Assembly (NCBI RefSeq): GCF_017583045.1
Contig: NZ_JAGFBF010000001.1
Span: forward strand, 620,001-684,000
Source of the DNA: Leucobacter tardus
Lineage (GTDB): Bacteria; Actinomycetota; Actinomycetes; Actinomycetales; Microbacteriaceae
Direction of reading: 5' to 3'
DNA length: 64,000 nt
In this document: positions 16,752 through 26,506 of the stretch, one piece after another
Position numbering within the stretch: position 1 is the first letter of the stretch
Layout of the letters: each line of letters opens with the position of its first letter
The notes under the pieces: model-generated
What the model saw: the letters and a program-made list of their open reading frames with translations, nothing else
Databases searched by the model: none
Told to the model about the DNA's origin: nothing
Position numbers and translations under genes: made by a program

Positions 16752-16803
16752 CGTTTGCGGGGGTCGACGAACCGCGCGCAGCGCGCGTCCACCCGGAACG
16801 CCG

Positions 16804-16809
16804 TAGGCT
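16804..16809 (+). promoter_or_regulatory. -10 hexamer TAGGCT for leaderless CopD-CtaG gene
   Basis: TAGGCT, 7 nt, GTG at 16817. No Shine-Dalgarno sequence. Confidence 0.55.
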
Positions 16810-16816
16810 GGAGACC

Positions 16817-18802
16817 GTGCCTCGTCATCTGCGCATCCTCGCGCCCGCCGCGCTGCTGACGGCTACCCTGATCGCGCTGATCGCCGGTCTGTCGATCGGT
16901 GGAGCCGGAGCGGAGCGCGCCCTGCTCGACCCCGGAACCGTGGTCCGGTACGGCAACCCGATCGCGCGCACCCTGGTCAACGTGTCCATGGCCGGGCTGA
17001 TCGGTTCGCTCGTGATGGCCGTGTGGGCGCTCGCGTCCGAGAAGCGGGAGACGCGGATCGCGATGGACTTCGCCGCAGGATCAGCCGCAGCGCTGACGAT
17101 CTCGAGCGGCGCAGTGCTGATGCTCACCTACGTCGACATCTCGGGACTCAGCTTCTCGGGCGACGCCGCGTTCGGTGCGGGTCTCGCCCAATTCGTCACC
17201 GAGGTCGAGCTCGGATCGCTGTGGTTGATCGAGCTGCTGCTCGCCGCGGTGACCACCGTGCTCTGCTTCGCGATCCGCGAGCGCAGACTGACGCTCGTCG
17301 TGCTCGTCGCGGCGCTCGCCACGGCCCTGCCGCTCGCGCAGCAGGGGCACGCGGCCGGTGCCTCCGGGCACGCGCAGGCGGTGAACTCGCTGCTCGTGCA
17401 CCTCGTCGGGGCGTCGGTCTGGCTCGGCGGACTGCTCGTGCTGGTGTTCATCGCGTTCGCCGTGGAGCGCACGCGCCTCGCCGAGATCGTGGCGCGGTAC
17501 TCGACGCTCGCACTGTTCGCCTTCGTCGGGGTCGCGGCCTCCGGCGTCGTGAGCGCATGGCTCCGTCTCGGGCAGCCGAGCGAACTGTTCACGACCGGGT
17601 ACGGTCAGCTCGTCATGCTGAAGACCGGGTCGCTGCTCGTGCTCGGTGTGCTCGGCGCAGTGCAGCGGCGCCGGCTGATCCCCCGCATCGCGACGACGAA
17701 CGGGAGTCGGGCCTTCGCCTGGTTCGTGACCATCGAGCTCGCCGTCATGGGCGTCGCGAGCGGCGTCGCGGGCGCCCTCGGCCGCACCGAGACCCCGGTG
17801 TCGCTCGAACCGGCGCGTGATCAGGGATCGACCATCAGCCCCGCCGAGTGGCTCACCGGCGACCCGCTGCCGCCCGAGCTCACCGCGATGAGCTACGTCA
17901 CCGAGTGGAAGTTCGATCTCGCGTGGACGCTCGTCTGCGTCTTCGGCGCCGCGCTCTACCTCGCCGGCGTGTGGCGGCTGCGCCGCCGCGGCGATGCCTG
18001 GCCCGTGGGCCGGACCATCGCGTGGCTGCTCGGCATGGCGCTGCTGTTCTACACGACCAACGGTGCCTTCAACGCCTACGAGCAGTACCTGTTCAGCGTG
18101 CACATGCTCGGGCACATGATGTTCACCATGCTGATCCCGCTCGCCCTGGTGCTCGGCGCGCCGGTCACGCTGGCGCTCCGCGGCACCGAGAAGCGACGCG
18201 ACGGCTCGTGGGGCGGTCGCGAATGGATCATGTGGGGCGTGCAGACCCCGTTCTCGAAACTCGTGACGCATCCCGCGTTCGCGGCCGTGAACTTCGCCGG
18301 ATCACTCTGGCTCTTCTACTTCACCGGCATCGTGCGGTGGGCGGCCGTCGAGCATCTCGGTCACCAGTGGATGATCATCCACTTCCTGATCTCCGGCTAC
18401 CTGTTCAGCCTGTCGATGATCGGGATCGATCCCGTGCCGTACCGCTTCCCATACCCGCTGCGCATCGTCACGCTCTTCGCGACCATGGCGTCCCACGCGT
18501 TCTTCGGGGTCACGATCATGACGGGCGACAACCTGATCCTCGCCGACTGGTACGGGGCGATGGGCCGCACCTGGGGCGCTCCGCCGCTCGAGGATCAGAA
18601 CACCGGAGGCGGCATCGCGTGGGGCATCGGCGAGCTGCCGACGCTCGCGCTCGCGCTCATCGTGGCGATGCAGTGGTCTCGTACCGACGCCAAGGAGCAG
18701 AAGCGCCGTGATCGCGCCGAGGATCGCTCGGGCGATGCCGAGTTGCACGCCTACAACGAGATGCTCGCCACGCAGGCGAAGCGCGACGCCCGCCTGCGGT
18801 AG
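16817..18802 (+). CDS. CopD-CtaG fusion: copper handling / cytochrome c oxidase assembly
   Basis: A 661-residue protein with about 14 hydrophobic helices. The N-terminal half (to ~350) resembles CopD, a membrane copper-transfer domain. The C-terminal half (from ~385) is caa3_CtaG, needed for copper insertion into cytochrome oxidase; histidine-rich helices such as EHLGHQWMIIHFL and VHMLGHMMF are visible. The soluble tail is highly charged (KEQKRRDRAEDRSG). The start is GTG 16817, chosen because of the leaderless -10; an open frame runs farther upstream through the HU gene but is not plausible. The fusion is common in actinobacteria. No copper regulator lies nearby. Confidence 0.88.
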   Translation: MPRHLRILAPAALLTATLIALIAGLSIGGAGAERALLDPGTVVRYGNPIARTLVNVSMAGLIGSLVMAVWALASEKRETRIAMDFAAGSAAALTISSGAVLMLTYVDISGLSFSGDAAFGAGLAQFVTEVELGSLWLIELLLAAVTTVLCFAIRERRLTLVVLVAALATALPLAQQGHAAGASGHAQAVNSLLVHLVGASVWLGGLLVLVFIAFAVERTRLAEIVARYSTLALFAFVGVAASGVVSAWLRLGQPSELFTTGYGQLVMLKTGSLLVLGVLGAVQRRRLIPRIATTNGSRAFAWFVTIELAVMGVASGVAGALGRTETPVSLEPARDQGSTISPAEWLTGDPLPPELTAMSYVTEWKFDLAWTLVCVFGAALYLAGVWRLRRRGDAWPVGRTIAWLLGMALLFYTTNGAFNAYEQYLFSVHMLGHMMFTMLIPLALVLGAPVTLALRGTEKRRDGSWGGREWIMWGVQTPFSKLVTHPAFAAVNFAGSLWLFYFTGIVRWAAVEHLGHQWMIIHFLISGYLFSLSMIGIDPVPYRFPYPLRIVTLFATMASHAFFGVTIMTGDNLILADWYGAMGRTWGAPPLEDQNTGGGIAWGIGELPTLALALIVAMQWSRTDAKEQKRRDRAEDRSGDAELHAYNEMLATQAKRDARLR

Positions 18803-18829
18803 GGGCGGACGTCGCGCTCGGCTCGCGGC

Positions 18830-19255
18830 TCAGGTGTGCAGGAGTCGGGATCGGATGAGGAACCGCTGACCCTCGGGGGCCTCGAGCGAGAACCCGCTGC
18901 CGCGCCCCGGCACCGTGTCGACGGTGAGGTGCGTGTGCGCCCAGAGGGTGAACTGCTCCGACGACATCCAGAACGCGATCTCACGCGGGCCGGAGGACGA
19001 CCCGTCGGGCAGGTTCAGCGGATCGAGCTCGAGCGTGCCGAGCAGCACGTCCTGCCCGCCGGTGCGGAACTCGCCCGCCGCGTAGCACATGGGCGAGCTG
19101 CCGTCGCAGCACCCGCCGGACTGGTGGAACATCAGCGGACCGTGCAGCTGCCAGAGTCGGTCGATGAGGGCGAGCGCCTCCGGAGTGAAGGCGAGGCGGC
19201 TCTCCGTCTCGCCGGCGACCTCCGGCCGTGCCGCAATCGGTTCAGAAGAAGCCAT
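18830..19255 (-). CDS. DUF779 protein (acetaldehyde dehydrogenase-associated)
   Basis: A 141-residue cytosolic protein of DUF779, a family found next to ExaC-type aldehyde dehydrogenases. The conserved cysteine motif [15 protein letters not shown] (around residues 43-58) looks like a metal or redox site. [21 protein letters not shown] is the other conserved block. The ATG at 19255 lies inside the end of the dehydrogenase gene (14-bp overlap), so the pair is cotranslated. The biochemical role is not established. Confidence 0.85.
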   Translation of the reverse strand: MASSEPIAARPEVAGETESRLAFTPEALALIDRLWQLHGPLMFHQSGGCCDGSSPMCYAAGEFRTGGQDVLLGTLELDPLNLPDGSSSGPREIAFWMSSEQFTLWAHTHLTVDTVPGRGSGFSLEAPEGQRFLIRSRLLHT

Positions 19256-20765
19256 CCGCCGTCTCCCGGTAGCTCACCAGCAGGTTCTTCGTCTGCTGGT
19301 AGTGGTCGAGCATCATGAGATGGTTCTCACGTCCGATGCCGCTGGACTTGTAGCCGCCGAACGCCGCGTGCGCCGGGTAGGCGTGATAGTTGTTCACCCA
19401 GACGCGGCCCGCCTCGATGGCGCGCCCGGCACGGTAGGCGATGTTGCCGGTCCTGCTCCAGACACCCGCCCCGAGTCCGTAGAGCGTGTCGTTCGCGATG
19501 CGGATCGCGTCGTCGAAGTCGGTGAACGTCGTCGCTGAGACGACGGGACCGAAAATCTCCTCCTGGAAGATGCGCATGGAGTTGTCGCCGCGGAAGATCG
19601 TCGGCTGGATGTAGAAACCGTCGGCGAATTCGCCGCCGAGGTCGTCGACCCCGCCTCCGATCAGGATCTCGGCGCCCTCCTGACGACCGATGTCGAGGTA
19701 CGACTTGATCTTCTCGAATTGGTCGTTCGACGCCTGCGCGCCGATCATCGTGTCGGTGTCGAGCGGGTTGCCGCGCGTGATGCGGCTGGTCCGTTCCACA
19801 ACGGCGTCGAGGAAGTCGGTGGCGATCGATTCCTGGATGAGTGCGCGCGACGGGCAGGTGCACACCTCGCCCTGGTTGAGGGCGAACATCGTGAAGCCCT
19901 CTTTCGCCTTGTCGAAGTAGCCGTCGTCCTGGGCCATGACGTCCTCGAAGAAGATGTTCGGGCTCTTGCCGCCGAGCTCGAGGGTGACGGGAATGATGTT
20001 GTCGGACGCGTACTGCATGATGAGGCGCCCGGTGGTCGTCTCGCCGGTGAACGCGATCTTCTTGATGCGCTTATTGGAGGCGAGCGGCTTGCCGGCTTCG
20101 GCGCCGAACCCGTTCACGATGTTGAGCACGCCGGCCGGCAGGAGGTCGCCGATGAGTTCGGCGAGCACCATGATGGATGCGGGCGTCTGCTCGGCGGGTT
20201 TGATGACCACTGCGTTGCCCGCGGCGAGCGCCGGGGCGAGCTTCCAGGTCGCCATGAGGATCGGAAAGTTCCAGGGGATGATCTGGCCCACGACGCCGAG
20301 CGGCTCGTGGAAGTGGTACGCGACGAGATCCTCGTCGATCTGCGACAGACCGCCCTCCTGGGCGCGGATCGCTCCGGCGAAGTAGCGGAAGTGATCGATG
20401 GCGAGCGGCAGGTCGGCGTTCAGGGTCTCGCGCACCGCTTTGCCGTTGTCCCAGGTCTCGGCGACGGCGAGCATTTCGAGGTTCTGCTCGATGCGGTCGG
20501 CGATGCGGTTCAAGATCTGCGCACGTTCGGCGACCGCCGTCTTGCCCCAGGCCGGCGCCGCGGCGTGCGCGGCATCGAGGGCGGCCTCGATATCCGCGGC
20601 GGTGCCGCGCGCGATCTCGCAGAAGGCCTTGCCGGTGACGGGGGTGACGTTCTCGAAGTACTGCCCGGAGGCGGGGGCGACCCATTCGCCGCCGATGTAG
20701 TGGTCGTAGCGGCTCTTGAACTGGACCAGCGAGTCGGGCTGTCCGGGTGCTGCGTAGGTGGTCAT
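19242..20765 (-). CDS. exaC: Aldehyde dehydrogenase (ExaC/acetaldehyde type)
   Basis: A 507-residue NAD(P)-dependent aldehyde dehydrogenase oxidising acetaldehyde or similar short aldehydes to acids. Features: [22 protein letters not shown] of the cofactor site, [11 protein letters not shown], the general-base Glu in LELGGKSPN, and the catalytic Cys in [11 protein letters not shown] (the CTCPSR form is typical of ExaC/AldB). The ending [25 protein letters not shown] is canonical. AAGGAGATCGC precedes the ATG at 20765. It is followed by DUF779 and preceded by a GAF-domain regulator, an arrangement common in actinobacteria for ethanol/acetaldehyde metabolism. Confidence 0.92.
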   Translation of the reverse strand: MTTYAAPGQPDSLVQFKSRYDHYIGGEWVAPASGQYFENVTPVTGKAFCEIARGTAADIEAALDAAHAAAPAWGKTAVAERAQILNRIADRIEQNLEMLAVAETWDNGKAVRETLNADLPLAIDHFRYFAGAIRAQEGGLSQIDEDLVAYHFHEPLGVVGQIIPWNFPILMATWKLAPALAAGNAVVIKPAEQTPASIMVLAELIGDLLPAGVLNIVNGFGAEAGKPLASNKRIKKIAFTGETTTGRLIMQYASDNIIPVTLELGGKSPNIFFEDVMAQDDGYFDKAKEGFTMFALNQGEVCTCPSRALIQESIATDFLDAVVERTSRITRGNPLDTDTMIGAQASNDQFEKIKSYLDIGRQEGAEILIGGGVDDLGGEFADGFYIQPTIFRGDNSMRIFQEEIFGPVVSATTFTDFDDAIRIANDTLYGLGAGVWSRTGNIAYRAGRAIEAGRVWVNNYHAYPAHAAFGGYKSSGIGRENHLMMLDHYQQTKNLLVSYRETADGFF

Positions 20766-20802
20766 CTGCGATCTCCTTCGACGTCGTTGTCAGGTGCCGG
20801 AG

Positions 20803-20855
20803 AGCCTATGCGGTGCGAGGTTGCACCGACGTTGCACGGGTTGCCCGGGTTGCTC
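20803..20855 (-). promoter_or_regulatory. exaC promoter with direct-repeat activator-type sites
   Basis: On the minus strand TAGGCT (20808-20803) can serve as -10, but no good -35 exists. Instead the plus strand shows GTTGCAC at 20820-20826 and 20831-20837 (11-bp period), then degenerate GTTGCCC (20840) and GTTGCTC (20849). An 18-bp inverted repeat CGGTGC-N6-GCACCG lies at 20811-20828. This looks like an activator-dependent promoter. Confidence 0.5.
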
Positions 20856-20858
20856 GGG

Positions 20859-22253
20859 TCAGCCGAGGGACTCGAGGGCCTCGAGGCGTGCGACGGCGCG
20901 GGCACGGCGCGGAGAGTGCGGCGGAAGGATCTGGAGGAGCGTCTCCCACACCTCGCGGTCGTCGGGCGCCCAGGCTTCCGCGTAATCGAACAGCGCGTCG
21001 ACGGCGGCGCTCTGCAGCATGGCTTCGCGCAGGGTCGCGTCGACCTCGTTCCGCAGGTGGATCGCGATCGGCGCGGTCGATCCCGGAACGACCGGACCCT
21101 CGTAGGAGGCGAGGGCCATGCGGTGCGCCCCGCGCCCGAGTGTGGCGAGCATCTCGCGCGCATCGATGCGGAGGGCCCCGCTGAGGCGGTAGGGACGCGT
21201 ACTGATCTCGATACCGACCGCGTGGGCGTCGAGCCAGTGCCTGAGTCGCAGGAGCTCGGGGCGTAGGGTGGCGGCGCTGCCCCGATCGCCGTAGACGACC
21301 TCGGCCAGTGCGGCGGCGGACAGGCCGGCGGGCGTCTCAGCCAAGGCGAGCAGGATCTCGGCGTGCCGACTGGTGAGCCGGTGGGTGCCGGAGACGCACG
21401 CGAGCACCGGTGTGTGGCGGCCGAGTGTCAGCAGGCGGGGCGCAGGCGATTCGGGATCACGCGGAGTGCGCGTGCGGGGGGCCGCGTCTGCGGCGGGTCT
21501 CGCGCTTCTCGCCTGCTCGATGCGCGCCGTCAGCGCCGCGATGCGCAGTTCGGCTTCGACGGCGGCGAGGGTGGCCTCGACGAGGGGCAGCAGGTGCGGG
21601 GCCGCGGCGGCGTCTCCGCCCGTGATGTCGACGACGCCGATGATGGCGCCGTTCTCGGGGTCGTGCACCGGTGCCGCGGTGCAGCTCCACTCGTGCACGG
21701 CGCGTGAGTAGTGCTCGGGTCCGAGAACCTGGATCGCGTGGTCGAGCGCCAGCGCGCTGCCCGGCGCGCTCGTGCCCACCGCGCGTTCCGACCAGTCGGC
21801 GCCGGAGCGGAATCCCATGTCCTCGGCACGCGACCGGAGTCCGGGGTCGCCGTCGACCCAGAGCAGCCGTCCCTCTGCGTCGCCGATCGCGACGATGAAC
21901 CCCGATTCGGACGCCTGCTCGAAGAGCAGACGTTGCAGGACGGGCAGTACGCGGTCGAGGGGATGGGTGCGGCGCAGCTCGGCGAGTTCATCGGTGTCCA
22001 CGATCGAGTGCACCGCTCCGCGATCCGGATCGACACCGCGCGACCGGAACCAGGAGTCGAGGACGATCCGCCGCGGGGCGTCCGGAGTGGAGAAGCCAGG
22101 CAGCAGGGTGCCAGGGCGCTCCACGATCGGCGGATCGAACACGCCGGGACCCTGCGCGAATTCGGAGATGAAGCGCTCGTGGGCGCGCTCGATCACGCGT
22201 CGTCGTTCGAGCGGGGATTCGCCCGGACGCAGAGCCTGCCACACCGTTGTCAC
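20859..22253 (-). CDS. GAF-domain transcriptional regulator of aldehyde dehydrogenase type
   Basis: A 464-residue regulator with an AcoR-like N-terminus (SWFRSRGVDPDRG), a GAF sensory domain at roughly residues 100-215 (ending GAIIGVVDITGGDAAAAPHLLPLVEATLAAVEAELR), and a C-terminal winged-helix-like region (RLTSRHAEILLALAE...YRLSGAL). It lacks the sigma54 AAA+ domain of AcoR, as usual for the actinobacterial family found beside exaC. A GAGGAGG ribosome site precedes the ATG at 22253. It ends 93 bp before exaC on the same strand and probably activates it through the GTTGCnC repeats in that gap. Confidence 0.78.
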   Translation of the reverse strand: MTTVWQALRPGESPLERRRVIERAHERFISEFAQGPGVFDPPIVERPGTLLPGFSTPDAPRRIVLDSWFRSRGVDPDRGAVHSIVDTDELAELRRTHPLDRVLPVLQRLLFEQASESGFIVAIGDAEGRLLWVDGDPGLRSRAEDMGFRSGADWSERAVGTSAPGSALALDHAIQVLGPEHYSRAVHEWSCTAAPVHDPENGAIIGVVDITGGDAAAAPHLLPLVEATLAAVEAELRIAALTARIEQARSARPAADAAPRTRTPRDPESPAPRLLTLGRHTPVLACVSGTHRLTSRHAEILLALAETPAGLSAAALAEVVYGDRGSAATLRPELLRLRHWLDAHAVGIEISTRPYRLSGALRIDAREMLATLGRGAHRMALASYEGPVVPGSTAPIAIHLRNEVDATLREAMLQSAAVDALFDYAEAWAPDDREVWETLLQILPPHSPRRARAVARLEALESLG

Positions 22254-22320
22254 GCTCCGACCTCCTCAGCGTGGTCGATGCGTTCGAGCCTACCCGCGAC
22301 GGCGGCTCGTGGCGAGAGCG

Positions 22321-22926
22321 CTACCCGCCGGTATGGCCGGCGTCAGTGCCCGTGACGTCGATGCGATGGAAGTTCAGGTGCGACCGCGACGCGGTGGGGC
22401 CGCGCTGTCCGAGATAGCGCGAGTGCGTAGCGCCGGAGCCGTAGGGGCGCTCGGCGGGCGACGACAGGCGGAAGAAGCAGAGCTGCCCGATCTTCATTCC
22501 GGGCCAGAGGCGGATCGGCAGCGTCGCCATGTTCGAGAGCTCGAGGGTGACGTGCCCTTCGAACCCGGGGTCCACGAACCCGGCGGTCGAGTGGGTGAGG
22601 AGACCGAGACGGCCGAGGGAGCTCTTGCCCTCCAGGCGCGCCGCGATGTCATCGGGCAGCGTGACCTGCTCGAAGGTCGACCCCAGTACGAACTCGCCCG
22701 GGTGGAGAATGAAGCCTTCGGCGGGATCGACCTCGATGAGACGCGTGAGCTCCGGCTGCTCCTCAGCGGGGTCGATGACGGCGTACTTGTGGTTGTCGAA
22801 CAACCGGAAATAGCGATCGAGACGCACGTCGACGCTCGATGGCTGCACCATCGAGAGGTCACTCGGGGAGAGGGCGACGCGGCCGGACTCGAGTTCGGCG
22901 GTGATATCGCGATCGGAGAGCAGCAC
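22321..22926 (-). CDS. dcd: dCTP deaminase (actinobacterial DCD/DUT type)
   Basis: A 201-residue enzyme of the dUTPase fold that deaminates dCTP for thymidylate synthesis. [21 protein letters not shown], the motif [12 protein letters not shown], and [31 protein letters not shown] (active-site Glu and the trimer loop) are diagnostic. Mycobacterial homologues are bifunctional dCTP deaminase/dUTPase forming dUMP; this protein has the same length and motifs, so that activity is likely. The GTG start at 22926 is 6 nt after TAGACT, so the message is probably leaderless. Confidence 0.93.
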   Translation of the reverse strand: MLLSDRDITAELESGRVALSPSDLSMVQPSSVDVRLDRYFRLFDNHKYAVIDPAEEQPELTRLIEVDPAEGFILHPGEFVLGSTFEQVTLPDDIAARLEGKSSLGRLGLLTHSTAGFVDPGFEGHVTLELSNMATLPIRLWPGMKIGQLCFFRLSSPAERPYGSGATHSRYLGQRGPTASRSHLNFHRIDVTGTDAGHTGG

Positions 22927-22932
22927 CGTGAC

Positions 22933-22938
22933 AGTCTA
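22933..22938 (-). promoter_or_regulatory. -10 hexamer TAGACT for leaderless dcd
   Basis: TAGACT on the minus strand, 6 nt before GTG 22926; it overlaps the last codon of the upstream TetR gene. Confidence 0.5.
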
Positions 22939-23658
22939 CTGGGTGTCTCCGAACGTGGCGGTGGACCAGATCTCGCAGGTGTCCGTCGCGCCATCGATCG
23001 GGCCGGTGACGATGAACAGGAGCTCGGCGATGCGCCCGCCGAGGTCGGCCGTCACCGTGGTCTGCCCGGGGTCGAGCGCGCGGAGACGATAGGAGCGTTC
23101 GTAGAGCGCACTGAAGGTCGCGACCGCCTGATCGACCGGGATGAGGAATCGGCGGCCCGCGGCTGCGACGAGGTCTTCGACGATGGCGGCGATGGCGCCC
23201 TCGAAGCGCTGCAGGAACTCCGCGAACCCCGGGGCGAGGGCGGCGTCCCGGGTGGCCAGGAGCACGAACTCGGTCTCGAGGAGGAACCAGTCGAGGGTCG
23301 GTTCGGTGGGAGCGACGAAGTCGGTGACGTACGCGGCGAGCGTCTGTCGCTCGAGCGGTGTCTCCAGGGTGTGCAAGCGGGGCTCGAGCTCGGCGGCGCG
23401 TGTGCGCAGGTTCTCGAGCCGTTTCTCGTGCTCATGCGTGAGCGCAGCGAGGAAGAGTTCCTCCTTGCTCGAGAAGTTGGAGTAGAACGCGCCCCGCGTG
23501 AAGCCGGCGCGCGTGCAGATCGACTCGACGGACGCCCCCTGCAGGCCTTCTTCGACGAACACGTCGGTCGCCGCATCGATCAGGCGTGCGCGGGTCTCGC
23601 GCCGGCGCGCGGTCGGAGCTGCGTCGTGCGCTGCTTCGGTGATCGAGGAATCCTCCAT
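22936..23658 (-). CDS. TetR-family repressor of the MMPL/YhgE module
   Basis: A 240-residue TetR with its DNA-binding helix-turn-helix near residues 40-60 (VESICTRAGFTRGAFYSNFSSKEELF). The C-terminal half is a ligand-binding bundle. I start at ATG 23658 because CAGAAT lies 6 nt upstream on the minus strand; an earlier in-frame start at 23718 would place codons inside the 40-bp palindrome. Divergent from MMPL, it almost certainly represses the transporter genes, and probably itself, from that palindrome. The inducing ligand is unknown, perhaps a membrane-active drug or lipid. Confidence 0.88.
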   Translation of the reverse strand: MEDSSITEAAHDAAPTARRRETRARLIDAATDVFVEEGLQGASVESICTRAGFTRGAFYSNFSSKEELFLAALTHEHEKRLENLRTRAAELEPRLHTLETPLERQTLAAYVTDFVAPTEPTLDWFLLETEFVLLATRDAALAPGFAEFLQRFEGAIAAIVEDLVAAAGRRFLIPVDQAVATFSALYERSYRLRALDPGQTTVTADLGGRIAELLFIVTGPIDGATDTCEIWSTATFGDTQ

Positions 23659-23710
23659 TCGATCATTCTGGCACGCCGCAGCGCCGTACTCGCGTACCTG
23701 GGAGCCTTCT

Positions 23711-23750
23711 CGATACATCAGTGTATCGAGTCGGATACACTGATGTATCG
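23711..23750. promoter_or_regulatory. 40-bp perfect palindrome, TetR double operator
   Basis: Arms CGATACATCAGTGTATC (23711-23727) and its exact reverse complement (23734-23750) flank GAGTCG. Each arm is itself a near-palindrome GATACA-N4-TGTATC, so two TetR dimers could bind side by side. It lies 66 bp upstream of the MMPL start. Confidence 0.85.
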
Positions 23751-23815
23751 AACACGCTTGTCCAGCAGAACTGAGCTGCAGCGCGTCACCCGTCCCTCTC
23801 GACCGGAAGGCCCCG

Positions 23816-26506
23816 ATGTCGACGTTCCTCTACGCCCTGGCACAGGGGGCGGTGCGCGCGCGCAAGCTCGTGCTCATCATCTGGATCGCCGTGCTCGCGC
23901 TGCTCGGCACGAGTGCCGCCGTGTTCGGGCAGGGCGCCAACGCGAGCATCTCCATTCCCGGCACGGAGTCCCAGGAGGCGCTCGACACCCTGGGCCGCAC
24001 CTTCGAGGAGGTCAGCGGCACCAGCGCCACCATCATCGTCGTGGGAGCGGATGCCGCGCGCGTGGACGCCGATCCGTACCGCGGCGCCATCCTCGACGTG
24101 GTCGACGACCTCGAGGCGGCCGACCGGGTGACGGCGGTCACGACGCCGTTCTCCGAACCCCCGGTGGGTCTCTCCGACGACGGAAACGCGGCACTGCTGA
24201 CGATTCAGATCGATGCGACGTCGGATTCCGTCCCCGACTCCACACTCGAGGTGATCGAGTCGGCGAGCACGACGCTCACCGACGCGCTGCCGGCCGGTGC
24301 GCAGGTGTCCTTCGGCGGCGAGGCGTTCTCAGTTGCTGTGCCCGGGGTCTCGCCGACCGAAGCGGTGGGAGTCGTGATCGCGTTCGTCGTGCTGATCCTG
24401 ACGCTGGGCTCGCTCATCGCCGCGGGCATGCCGATTCTCATCGCGCTCATCGGGGTGGGCGTCTCGATCGCGGCCCTCTTCACCGTCACCGCGTTCATCG
24501 AGCTCACCTCGACGACGCCGATGCTGGCGCTCATGCTCGGACTGGCGGTCGGTATCGACTACACCCTGTTCATCGTGAGCCGCCACCAAGAGCAGCTGCG
24601 GGCGGGACTCGAGGTCGACGAATCCATCGCGCGTGCGACCGCGACGAGCGGGTCCGCCGTGGTCTTCGCAGGTGTGACGGTCATCATCGCGCTCGTCGGA
24701 CTCTCGGTCGCGGGCATCCCGTTCCTCACGGCGCTCGGCGTCGCCGCAGCCGCCGCCGTCGCGATCGCGGTACTCATCGCGGTGACCCTCACCCCCGCGA
24801 TCCTCGGTATGGCGGGCCGCAGGATCCTCCCACGCAAGCAGCGTGAGGCCGCGCCGCAGACGACGCCCCGCGCCGGGTTCGCCGAACGATTCTTCGGGCG
24901 CTGGGTCGACGGTGCGACGAAGCGTCCCCTCATCACGCTGCTCGCCGGTCTCGCGCTGCTCATCGTGGCCGCCATTCCGGCACTCGATCTCCGGCTCGCG
25001 CTGCCGAACGCGACATCGTTGCCCGAGGACGACCCGGCCAGAGTGACCTACGAGCTCACCGGTGAGCACTACGGCGAGGGCTACAACGGTCCGCTCATCC
25101 TCACGGGATCGATCATCACGAGCGAGGACCCGGTCGGGCTCATGGTCGACGTCGCCGATGCGGTGCGCGACGTGCCTGGCGTCGCCGATGTCCCGCTCGC
25201 GACACCGAACCCCGGTGCCGACACCGGCATCGTGCAGGTCGTGCCCGACGGGGGCCCGCACGCCGAGAGCACAGCCGAGTTGGTGCAGACGCTTCGCGAT
25301 CACCACGATGAGTGGGAGAAGGAGTTCGGGGTCAGCCTCGCCGTGACGGGATTCACGGCGGTCGGCATCGACGTCTCGAACATGCTGCTGCACGCGCTCA
25401 TCCCGTTCGGCGCTTTCGTGGTCGGACTGTCGCTGATCCTCCTCACCATTGTCTTCCGGTCGATCTGGGTGCCCATCAAGGCGACCCTGGGGTTCCTCTT
25501 CTCGGTCGGCGCCGCGTTCGGCGCCGTCGTCGCGGTCTTCGAGTGGGGGTGGTTGCAAGACCTGTTGCACGTGCCGTCCACGGGACCGGTGCTCAGCTTC
25601 ATGCCGATTATCTTGATGGGCGTGCTCTTCGGACTCGCGATGGACTACGAGTTGTTCCTGGTCTCGCGCATCCGCGAGGAGCACGTGCACGGCGCGGACG
25701 CGCAGACCGCGATCAGGCGCGGCTTCATCGGATCGGGGCGCGTCGTCACTGCGGCCGCGCTCATCATGTTCGCCGTCTTCGCCGCGTTCGTGCCCGAGGG
25801 AGATCCCTCCATCAAGGTCATCGCACTCGGCCTCGCCGTCGGCGTCTTCGTCGACGCGTTCATCGTGCGCATGACTCTCGTGCCCGCCGCACTCGCGTTG
25901 CTCGGAGAACGCGCGTGGCGGATGCCGCGCTGGCTGGATCGCGTGCTCCCCTCGTTCGACGTCGAGGGTGAGGGCATCGCCCGAGAGCTCGCTCATCGCG
26001 GGTGGCCGGTCGACATGCCGGACGCGCGCATCGCCTCCAAGGATCTGATCGTCGCCGGACATAGGATCCCCGATATCCGTCTCGGATCGGGCGAGGCGCT
26101 CGTGCTCGATCCCGCGAGCCGCGCGACCGCACCGTTGACGCAGGCGCTCACGGGCCGGCGTGCCCCGGAGTCCGGCACGCTCACCGTGACCGGTCTGATC
26201 CTGCCCGAACGCGCGGCCACACTGCGATCGCGTGCCGCCGACGCCGATCCGATGACGCTGCGCGCCGCGCTGCACGACCGGCCGTCCCTCATCGTGCTCG
26301 ACCTGCGCTCGGCGCTCGCCGCACCCGAAATCGCCGGCATCCCGGCGATGCGCTCGGCACTCGAGGGCCGAGCGGTCGAGGCAGAGCGCGGCAGCGCACC
26401 GCCCGTGACCATCGTCATCGTCGGCACCTCTCAGCTCGCGGAGCAGATCCTCCCGTCTGGCACCCGCATCACCTCCGTCACCGAGAAGCAGGAAGTCGTC
26501 CGATGA
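23816..26506 (+). CDS. MMPL/RND-family exporter with C-terminal degenerate ABC-like domain
   Basis: An 896-residue membrane exporter with the two-fold RND layout. TM1 (VLIIWIAVLALLG) is followed by an extracellular loop and TM2-6; a second copy begins at about residue 365. GIDYTLFIVSRHQEQL and AMDYELFLVSRIREEH are the paired MMPL signatures with the proton-relay Asp-Tyr residues. Residues ~713-896 are cytosolic and unusual: GSGEALVLDPASRATAPLTQ..., then a TGRRAPESGTLTVTG-like stretch and SLIVLDLR recall the order of ABC ATPase motifs, but the Walker A lysine and Walker B acidic residues are missing. The stop overlaps the next ATG (ATGA). Lipid or drug export under TetR control is likely. Confidence 0.88.
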   Translation: MSTFLYALAQGAVRARKLVLIIWIAVLALLGTSAAVFGQGANASISIPGTESQEALDTLGRTFEEVSGTSATIIVVGADAARVDADPYRGAILDVVDDLEAADRVTAVTTPFSEPPVGLSDDGNAALLTIQIDATSDSVPDSTLEVIESASTTLTDALPAGAQVSFGGEAFSVAVPGVSPTEAVGVVIAFVVLILTLGSLIAAGMPILIALIGVGVSIAALFTVTAFIELTSTTPMLALMLGLAVGIDYTLFIVSRHQEQLRAGLEVDESIARATATSGSAVVFAGVTVIIALVGLSVAGIPFLTALGVAAAAAVAIAVLIAVTLTPAILGMAGRRILPRKQREAAPQTTPRAGFAERFFGRWVDGATKRPLITLLAGLALLIVAAIPALDLRLALPNATSLPEDDPARVTYELTGEHYGEGYNGPLILTGSIITSEDPVGLMVDVADAVRDVPGVADVPLATPNPGADTGIVQVVPDGGPHAESTAELVQTLRDHHDEWEKEFGVSLAVTGFTAVGIDVSNMLLHALIPFGAFVVGLSLILLTIVFRSIWVPIKATLGFLFSVGAAFGAVVAVFEWGWLQDLLHVPSTGPVLSFMPIILMGVLFGLAMDYELFLVSRIREEHVHGADAQTAIRRGFIGSGRVVTAAALIMFAVFAAFVPEGDPSIKVIALGLAVGVFVDAFIVRMTLVPAALALLGERAWRMPRWLDRVLPSFDVEGEGIARELAHRGWPVDMPDARIASKDLIVAGHRIPDIRLGSGEALVLDPASRATAPLTQALTGRRAPESGTLTVTGLILPERAATLRSRAADADPMTLRAALHDRPSLIVLDLRSALAAPEIAGIPAMRSALEGRAVEAERGSAPPVTIVIVGTSQLAEQILPSGTRITSVTEKQEVVR

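Noticed and set aside
21772..24846. 1024-codon plus-strand open frame
   Set aside because: Runs across the GAF regulator, dcd, TetR and the start of MMPL, all of which have clear family motifs; only GC-bias keeps it open.
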